DNA of 64,000 bases, taken from NCBI GenBank assembly GCA_052061695.1, contig JBPZEY010000002.1, one strand, 5' to 3'. Origin of the DNA: Alkalicoccus luteus. Lineage in GTDB: Bacteria; Bacillota; Bacilli; Bacillales; Salisediminibacteriaceae. How positions within the stretch are numbered: position 1 is the stretch's first letter; each line of letters begins with the position of its first letter. The notes under the pieces were generated by a model. That model was not told where the DNA came from. It searched no databases and saw only the letters and a list, made by a program, of their open reading frames with translations. The position numbers and the translations under genes were made by a program. Shown one piece after another: positions 58,651 through 64,000 of this stretch.

Positions 58651-59433
58651 ATGAGTCTGTATGAACATTTCCGGAAAGATGAGCATCCGTTTATCGACCA
58701 GGTTACGGATTGGCTTGAGACTGTTGAAAATGAGTATCGAACTAAGCTGACAGATTTTCTCGATCCTCGTCAACAGTTTATCGTGACAAGTTTGACCGGT
58801 CAGGGAAACGCTGTGCGCTGTGCTTTTTTCGGCGGAGCTGATAAGGCCGAACGCCGCAGGGCGCTCCTATATCCGGATTACATAGAACCTGAAAAATCGC
58901 TGTTTGAACTAGCTGCTTTTGAACTTGATTTCCCATCAAAATTTGTTCGCATGACCCATCCGCAAGTACTGGGTGCTTTACTCTCGCTCGGTTTGAAACG
59001 GGGGAAGTTCGGAGATATTATGATTAGCAGCAACGCGGTTCAGTTTGTTACGTGTGCAGATACGGCTGATTATGTCGAGCAGCATTTTCGTGAAGCAGGT
59101 CGTGCTCCGGTGCTGCCAAAACGAATTGAGCTGTCAGAGCTCAAGCTGCCCGATGAAGAAACGACGGATGTACAGGTAACTGTCTCCTCTCTCAGGCTGG
59201 ATACGGTGACATCAGAGCTTTACAGGCTTTCACGTGCCAAAACAAAGCCATTGATTCAGCAGGAAAAAGTGAAGGTGAACTGGAAGATCACGGACGATCC
59301 TTCGTTTCGGATCGAAGAAGGCGATATGATTTCGGTCAGAGGAATGGGGCGTTGTAAAATAGTAGCGCTTGGCGGTACGACAAGAAAAGGAAATACAGTG
59401 CTCAAGGCTGAAAAAATCGGTTCTTCGAGCTGA
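58651..59433 (+). CDS. ylmH: S4-domain RNA-binding protein YlmH
   Basis: 260 residues with an N-terminal alpha/beta part and a C-terminal S4 domain (SSLRLDTVTSELYRLSRAKTKPLIQQEKVKVN). B. subtilis YlmH has been reported to take part in ribosome-associated quality control, in parallel with RqcP. Starts eight bases after ylmG. Confidence 0.92.
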   Translation: MSLYEHFRKDEHPFIDQVTDWLETVENEYRTKLTDFLDPRQQFIVTSLTGQGNAVRCAFFGGADKAERRRALLYPDYIEPEKSLFELAAFELDFPSKFVRMTHPQVLGALLSLGLKRGKFGDIMISSNAVQFVTCADTADYVEQHFREAGRAPVLPKRIELSELKLPDEETTDVQVTVSSLRLDTVTSELYRLSRAKTKPLIQQEKVKVNWKITDDPSFRIEEGDMISVRGMGRCKIVALGGTTRKGNTVLKAEKIGSSS

Positions 59434-59501
59434 GAAGGAAATTTGCTTCGCATGTCGAATTCATGCATATACAAACATTTTATGTGGAGGTGCCTTACAT
59501 A

Positions 59502-60005
59502 ATGCCATTAACACCGCTTGATATTCATAATAAAGAGTTCACGAGAGGGTTCAGAGGCTATGATGAAGATGAAGTTAATGAATTCCTTGACCAGGTCATA
59601 AAAGATTATGAAACGGTGACGCGAGAGAAAAAAGAACTCTTTGACAGGGTGAATGAGCTGGAGCAAAAGCTGAGTCATTTCTCTAACATTGAAACGACAT
59701 TAAATAAGTCTATTCTTGTTGCGCAGGAAACTGCAGAGGAAGTAAAGCGAAATGCAGACAAAGAATCTAAACTTATCATTAAAGAATCGGAGAAAAATGC
59801 AGACCGCATTGTAAACGAGGCTCTTTCCAAATCTCGTAAAATTGCTTTGGAGATTGAAGAGTTGAAAAAGCAGGCAGCAGTTTACCGCACCAGATTCAAG
59901 ATGCTCCTCGAAGCACAGCTGGAAATGCTGCAGACAGATGATTGGGAAGAAATCATCGATTCTCATGATGAAGCGCACTACGAGCCGCAGGAAGAGCGTT
60001 CTTGA
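59502..60005 (+). CDS. divIVA: Cell division initiation protein DivIVA
   Basis: 167 residues. The conserved membrane-binding N-terminal domain (MPLTPLDIHNKEFTRGFRGY) is followed by coiled coils to about 150. It gathers at curved membrane (septum, poles) and places MinJ/MinCD. The start at 59502 follows GGAGGTG. A possible promoter (TTGCTT 59443, CATATA 59466, spacer 17) lies in front. Confidence 0.94.
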   Translation: MPLTPLDIHNKEFTRGFRGYDEDEVNEFLDQVIKDYETVTREKKELFDRVNELEQKLSHFSNIETTLNKSILVAQETAEEVKRNADKESKLIIKESEKNADRIVNEALSKSRKIALEIEELKKQAAVYRTRFKMLLEAQLEMLQTDDWEEIIDSHDEAHYEPQEERS

Positions 60006-60030
60006 CGAAGAAAGAAACGTCGCTTATACT
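60002..60030 (+). promoter_or_regulatory. Sigma-A promoter of ileS
   Basis: TTGACG (60002-60007), 17-base spacer, TATACT (60025-60030). It overlaps the divIVA stop codon and drives the T-box leader. Confidence 0.75.
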
Positions 60031-60036
60031 GATAGT

Positions 60037-60296
60037 TACTTTCATATAGGCTTAGACAGGGACGAGTAGCTTTTAGACTCTGCTGACCAGCGAATCGGGG
60101 ACAGTGAAAGCCCGAGAGCAGGCTGAATGTGAAGATCACCCTCGAGCCGCAACCTGAACCTGCTTTCAGCAGCATTAGGGAAGCCGGGTCATGACCGTTA
60201 CCTCATGCCTTAGAGAGCAGTTTGATAACTGCAGCTGGGTGGTACCGCGGGTTTTACGCCTCGTCCCTGTTTTCAGGGACGGGGCTTTTGTTTTTA
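60037..60296 (+). promoter_or_regulatory. T-box riboswitch of ileS
   Basis: Stem I begins near 60050 (AGGGACGAGTAGC). The specifier codon ATC for isoleucine is at 60135-60137 in GTGAAGATCACC. The T-box GCTGGGTGGTACCGCGG is at 60233-60249, followed by the terminator stem GTCCCTG-TTTT-CAGGGAC (60258-60285 with flanks) and a T run. Uncharged tRNA-Ile pairs with both sites and favours the antiterminator, so ileS is read when isoleucine is short. Confidence 0.93.
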
Positions 60297-60329
60297 TCAT
60301 GCAATTTACTTTTTCAGGAGGAATGAAAC

Positions 60330-63098
60330 ATGGATTATAAACAGACGCTGCTCATGCCGAAAACGGATTTTCCAATGAAGGGGAACCTTCCAAATAAAGA
60401 GCCGGCTATGCAGCAGGACTGGCAGGAAAAAGACATGTACGATAAAGTTCAGGAGCGTACGAAGGGGCGTCCACTATTTGTACTGCATGACGGACCTCCT
60501 TACGCCAACGGAGATATTCACATGGGTCACGCGCTTAACAAGATCCTGAAGGACTTTATTGTGCGGTCTCGTTCCATGATGGGATGGCATGCGCCTTATG
60601 TACCCGGCTGGGATACGCACGGTCTGCCAATTGAGACGGCACTTACAAAAAAGGGGAAAGTCGACCGAAAAAAGCTGAGCATTGCGGAGTTTCGTCAAAA
60701 GTGTGAAGAATATGCGCTCGGTCAAATCGACAGCCAACGTGAGCAGTTTAAACGCCTGGGTGTACGCGGCGACTGGGAGAACCCGTACGTCACGCTCACA
60801 CATGATTATGAAGCACAGCAAATTAAAGTGTTTGGTGACATGGCTAAAAAAGGATATATTTATAAAGGAAAGAAACCAGTTTACTGGTCGCCCTCTTCTG
60901 AATCCGCATTGGCAGAGGCGGAAATCGAGTACCACGATAAGCGTTCCCCTTCCATTTATGTGACGTTCGATGTTACGGAAGGGAAAGGAATTCTGCTGGG
61001 AGATGAGAAATTCGTTATCTGGACAACTACTCCTTGGACCATTCCTGCAAACCTTGCGATTGCGCTGCATCCTGAGCTGGAATATGCTGTCGTAAAGGAA
61101 AAGGGAGAAAAATATGTAGTAGCTCTTGGACTTTTAGATGAATTGAAGCAAGTGTTTGAATGGGAAGAGGCAGACATTGTTAAAACGTTCCGTGGTCAGG
61201 AACTTGAAGGCGTCCGCACGAAACATCCGCTTTATGACAGAGAATCTCTTGTTATTTTAGGAGACCACGTCACTCTTGATGCTGGTACTGGATGTGTACA
61301 CACAGCACCGGGACATGGGGAAGATGACTATATCGTCGGTCAGCGCTATGACCTGGACGTTCTTTGCCCAGTTGATGATAAGGGTGTATTTACAGATGAA
61401 GCACCGATGTTCGAAGGACTTTTTTATGATACTGCCAACAAGCCGATCACGGAAAAACTTGATGAAGCTGGCCACTTGCTGAAGCTGACCTTCTTTACGC
61501 ATTCCTATCCGCATGACTGGCGTACAAAAAAACCGGTAATCTTTCGGGCAACTGCACAATGGTTTGCTTCAATTAAAGATTTTCGGGAAGAACTGCTGCA
61601 AGAAATAAAAGAAGTAAACTGGCTGCCTGAGTGGGGGGAAACCCGCCTCTATAATATGGTTCGAGACAGAGGAGACTGGTGCATTTCCCGCCAGCGCGCT
61701 TGGGGCGTGCCAATTCCTATTTTTTACGGCGAGAATAACGAGCCGATCATCACGGACGAAACGATTGATCACGTTTCGAATTTATTTCGGGAGCACGGAT
61801 CAAACATCTGGTTCGAATGGGATGCAGGTGAACTGCTGCCGGAAGGGTTTACTTCCGAGCATAGTCCGAATGGAACATTTACGAAAGAAACAGATATTAT
61901 GGATGTCTGGTTCGACTCTGGCTCTTCGCACCAGGCGGTTCTTGAGGAACGAGAAGATCTCGCCCGTCCGGCAGATGTTTATCTGGAGGGATCTGATCAG
62001 TACAGAGGCTGGTTCAACTCCTCCCTTTCAACATCTGTAGCCGTTACCGGCAAGGCCCCGTTCAAGTCCGTCATCAGCCACGGCTTCACGCTGGACGGCA
62101 AAGGCAAAAAAATGAGTAAGTCACTCGGCAACGTTATTGTACCTGATAAAGTCATGAAGCAGCTCGGCGCTGACATTCTGCGATTGTGGGTGGCATCTGT
62201 AGACTATCAGGCAGACGTGCGAGTATCAGATGATATTTTAAAGCAGGTGGCAGAAGCTTACCGCAAAATTCGGAACACGTTCCGCTTTCTGCTTGGCAAT
62301 CTGCATGATTTTAACCCTGAGCATCACTCTCGTGCTTTTCACGACTTATCTGGAGTCAATCAATTCATGACGGTAAAGCTGCACGATCTCATCAAAGATG
62401 TGAAAACAGCTTATGAAACCTATCAGTTTTCAACGGTTTTTAACAAGGTACACAATTTCTGTACGATTGAACTAAGCTCGTTCTTTATGGATATTTCCAA
62501 GCATTCGCTTTACCTGGAACACGCTGACCATGAAGAACGGCGGGGGATCCAGACAGTGATGCATGAAACGCTCACGTCGTTAGTGAAGCTGATGAGTCCG
62601 ATTCTGTCACACACTTCTGAAGAAGTCTGGGCGCATATTCCCGGCAGCAAATCAGAAGCAGTACAGCTGACAGACATGCCTGAGCCGGCTGCATTCCCTG
62701 GAACGGAAACGCTCGTATCCGAGTGGGATCGATTCATGGACCTGCGGGACGACGTGCTGAAAGCGTTGGAGCTTGCAAAAAATGAAAAAGGCATAAAGCG
62801 AAGCCTTCATGCGGCAGTAACCGTATATGCGGGGGAAAAAGATAAACTCATGCTTGATAACACGGCTGATCTGCACCGTTTATTTATCACCTCCAAGGCT
62901 GTCGTAAAGCCGCTTTCCGAAGCACCTGAAGAAGCGTTTACAGGTGATGAAGCTAAGGTTCTTGTAGAAGAAGCAGAAGGGAATACGTGTGCACGCTGCT
63001 GGCACGTTCGCAGCGATATCGGCACACACGCCGATCATCCGGAACTATGCCCGGAGTGTGCGGAAACAGTGGAAACGTATTACGCAGATAAAGTCTAA
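60330..63098 (+). CDS. ileS: Isoleucyl-tRNA synthetase
   Basis: 922 residues, the length of the Firmicute type. Class I motifs: PPYANGDIHMGHALNK near residue 57 (HIGH-type HMGH) and KMSKS in GKKMSKSLGN near 594. The editing domain motif (TTPWTIPANLAIALHP, GTGCVHTAPGHGEDDY) lies between. The C-terminal zinc site has CARCW and CPEC. Ribosome site AGGAGG. Confidence 0.97.
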   Translation: MDYKQTLLMPKTDFPMKGNLPNKEPAMQQDWQEKDMYDKVQERTKGRPLFVLHDGPPYANGDIHMGHALNKILKDFIVRSRSMMGWHAPYVPGWDTHGLPIETALTKKGKVDRKKLSIAEFRQKCEEYALGQIDSQREQFKRLGVRGDWENPYVTLTHDYEAQQIKVFGDMAKKGYIYKGKKPVYWSPSSESALAEAEIEYHDKRSPSIYVTFDVTEGKGILLGDEKFVIWTTTPWTIPANLAIALHPELEYAVVKEKGEKYVVALGLLDELKQVFEWEEADIVKTFRGQELEGVRTKHPLYDRESLVILGDHVTLDAGTGCVHTAPGHGEDDYIVGQRYDLDVLCPVDDKGVFTDEAPMFEGLFYDTANKPITEKLDEAGHLLKLTFFTHSYPHDWRTKKPVIFRATAQWFASIKDFREELLQEIKEVNWLPEWGETRLYNMVRDRGDWCISRQRAWGVPIPIFYGENNEPIITDETIDHVSNLFREHGSNIWFEWDAGELLPEGFTSEHSPNGTFTKETDIMDVWFDSGSSHQAVLEEREDLARPADVYLEGSDQYRGWFNSSLSTSVAVTGKAPFKSVISHGFTLDGKGKKMSKSLGNVIVPDKVMKQLGADILRLWVASVDYQADVRVSDDILKQVAEAYRKIRNTFRFLLGNLHDFNPEHHSRAFHDLSGVNQFMTVKLHDLIKDVKTAYETYQFSTVFNKVHNFCTIELSSFFMDISKHSLYLEHADHEERRGIQTVMHETLTSLVKLMSPILSHTSEEVWAHIPGSKSEAVQLTDMPEPAAFPGTETLVSEWDRFMDLRDDVLKALELAKNEKGIKRSLHAAVTVYAGEKDKLMLDNTADLHRLFITSKAVVKPLSEAPEEAFTGDEAKVLVEEAEGNTCARCWHVRSDIGTHADHPELCPECAETVETYYADKV

Positions 63099-63104
63099 AC
63101 CCGG

Positions 63105-63133
63105 ATACAGGGGGCCGTCAGTGTGAACTGCCG
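63105..63133 (+). other. Hairpin between ileS and lspA
   Basis: ACAGGG..CCG pairs with CGG.CCCTGT. No T tract, so probably a weak attenuator or stability element. Confidence 0.4.
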
Positions 63134-63160
63134 GTCCCTGTTCAGGGGAAAACGGAGGAA

Positions 63161-63634
63161 ATGCGCTTGATTTATTACGTGATCGCAGCAGTTATTATCG
63201 GCGCTGACCAGCTGACGAAATGGCTTGTTATCGACCGAATGGAAATTGGACAGAGCATTGAGCTGATCGAAGGTTTTCTTTATTTAACCTCTCATCGGAA
63301 TGCCGGCGCTGCTTTTGGTATTTTGCAAGGACAAATGTGGCTGTTTTACATCGCTACTGTCGTCGTGGTTGGAGTCATTATCTATATGATTCAGGCGAAG
63401 CTGGACGGCAGCCGCTGGTACGGAGTTGCGCTCGGTTTAATTCTCGGCGGTGCACTTGGAAACTTTATCGACCGGGTATATGCTGGAGCCGTTGTTGATT
63501 TTATCGATGTATACATCTTCACGTATAACTTCCCTATCTTTAATGTAGCAGATAGTGCACTTGTTACCGGTGTTATAATGGTGATACTGCATGTATTTAT
63601 AGAAGAAAAACGTCAGGAGACGAATGCGACATGA
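63161..63634 (+). CDS. lspA: Lipoprotein signal peptidase (signal peptidase II)
   Basis: 157 residues, four membrane helices. The catalytic Asp pair lies in NFIDRVYAGAVVDFIDV and FNVADSALVTGV. It removes the signal peptide from lipidated prolipoproteins such as the lipoproteins encoded earlier in this window. Ribosome site GGAGG. Directly after ileS, since ylyA is absent; overlaps rluD by four bases. Confidence 0.95.
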   Translation: MRLIYYVIAAVIIGADQLTKWLVIDRMEIGQSIELIEGFLYLTSHRNAGAAFGILQGQMWLFYIATVVVVGVIIYMIQAKLDGSRWYGVALGLILGGALGNFIDRVYAGAVVDFIDVYIFTYNFPIFNVADSALVTGVIMVILHVFIEEKRQETNAT

Positions 63635-64000
63635 TTGAACATGAATTTCAGCCGGAAGAAACCGGCATTCGATTGGACAAATGGCTGAGCGATCATTCCG
63701 ATTGGACGAGAAGCGCTGTTCAGGACTGGGTGAAGTCTGGATACGTTAAGGTAAATGGCAGCCAGGAAAAAAGCAATTACAAGTTGAAAGCAGGAGATCT
63801 TATTCACGTGCAGGAGCCAGAACCGGAAGAGCTGGAGCTTATTGCAGAGGATCTGCAGCTGGACGTCATCTACGAAGATCAGGATGTTATCGTCGTGAAC
63901 AAACCTCGCGGAATGGTCGTTCACCCGGCTCCTGGACATCCGTCAGGTACGCTCGTAAACGGTCTGCTTCATCACTGTACTGACTTATCATCTATCAATG
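63631..64000 (+). CDS. rluD: RluA/RluD-family 23S rRNA pseudouridine synthase, 5' part
   Basis: The first 123 codons run to the window edge. An S4 domain (about 15-65; RLDKWLSDHSDWTRSAVQ, VKVNG) is followed by the start of the catalytic domain (VNKPRGMVVHPAPGH). The catalytic Asp lies beyond the window. It corresponds to ylyB. Its ATG overlaps the lspA stop. Confidence 0.9.
   Translation, partial: MIEHEFQPEETGIRLDKWLSDHSDWTRSAVQDWVKSGYVKVNGSQEKSNYKLKAGDLIHVQEPEPEELELIAEDLQLDVIYEDQDVIVVNKPRGMVVHPAPGHPSGTLVNGLLHHCTDLSSIN

Noticed and set aside
1..64000. CRISPR arrays, prophage, toxin-antitoxin or defence loci, tRNA and rRNA genes
   Set aside because: Looked for and not seen. The PIN domain of YlaK is part of a PhoH2 fusion, not a separate toxin, and the only repeats are the IS and stem-loop units described.

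Overview
The window looks like a chromosomal segment of a low-to-moderate GC Bacillaceae bacterium. Gene order follows the Bacillus subtilis rnjA-pdh-yla-cta-ylb-dcw-ylm-ileS backbone almost gene for gene, sigma-A promoters and strong GGAGG ribosome sites are common, TTG and GTG starts are used, and ileS has a T-box leader. Many proteins are acid-rich, and several extracytoplasmic ones carry long Asp/Glu/Asn tails or linkers, which suggests a halophile or haloalkaliphile. The usual sporulation genes of this backbone are missing everywhere they would be expected, so a non-sporulating halophilic Bacillaceae lineage (Alkalicoccus, Salisediminibacterium or Marinococcus type) is the best guess. This is an inference, not an identification.

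Layout. 1-617: frameshifted end of an IS1182-type transposase with its leader hairpin and a long palindromic element. 655-3435 (minus): RNase J1, RpoY, peptide deformylase. 3817-9759: YkyA lipoprotein and the pyruvate dehydrogenase operon pdhABCD. 9990-12032: two acidic lipoproteins acting on cell wall (NodB deacetylase, M23 peptidase). 12228-21980: small conserved Bacillus genes (DUF3055, speA, yktA, yktB, ykzI, suhB, ylaF, ylaH, ylaI, ylaL, ylaK, ylaN) and dps. 22021-22790: hairpin-repeat array and a second, truncated copy of the same IS end; the two 485-bp copies are direct repeats 22 kb apart. 22795-29509: heme A synthase divergent from the caa3 oxidase operon ctaBCDEF, then ctaM. 29574-41116: ytvI, YugN-like, ylbF, ylbG, rsmD, coaD, ylbL, tmcAL, ylbN-rpmF, an enoyl-CoA hydratase-like gene, ylbP, panE-like, DUF3397 and bshC. 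41626-57065: division and cell wall (dcw) cluster from the MraZ operator to ftsZ. 57225-64000: ylmE, sepF, ylmG, ylmH, divIVA, T-box-ileS, lspA and the start of an rluD-type pseudouridine synthase.

How it fits together. Pyruvate dehydrogenase feeds the respiratory chain whose caa3 terminal oxidase and heme A supply lie in the cta block. The dcw and ylm blocks supply meso-DAP peptidoglycan precursors (MurE has the DNPR signature), divisome proteins, the FtsZ ring with its SepF/FtsA anchors, and DivIVA. Compared with B. subtilis, the window lacks spoVD, spoVE, spoIIGA-sigE-sigG, ylmC, ylbJ, ylbO, ylaJ and ylyA (sporulation), and also ftsW, pycA, murB, typA and ctaG at their usual places. The most unusual gene is a MurF-like protein between murE and mraY that has lost the ATP-binding P-loop and probably is not a working ligase. 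I saw no tRNA, rRNA, CRISPR array, prophage or defence system.
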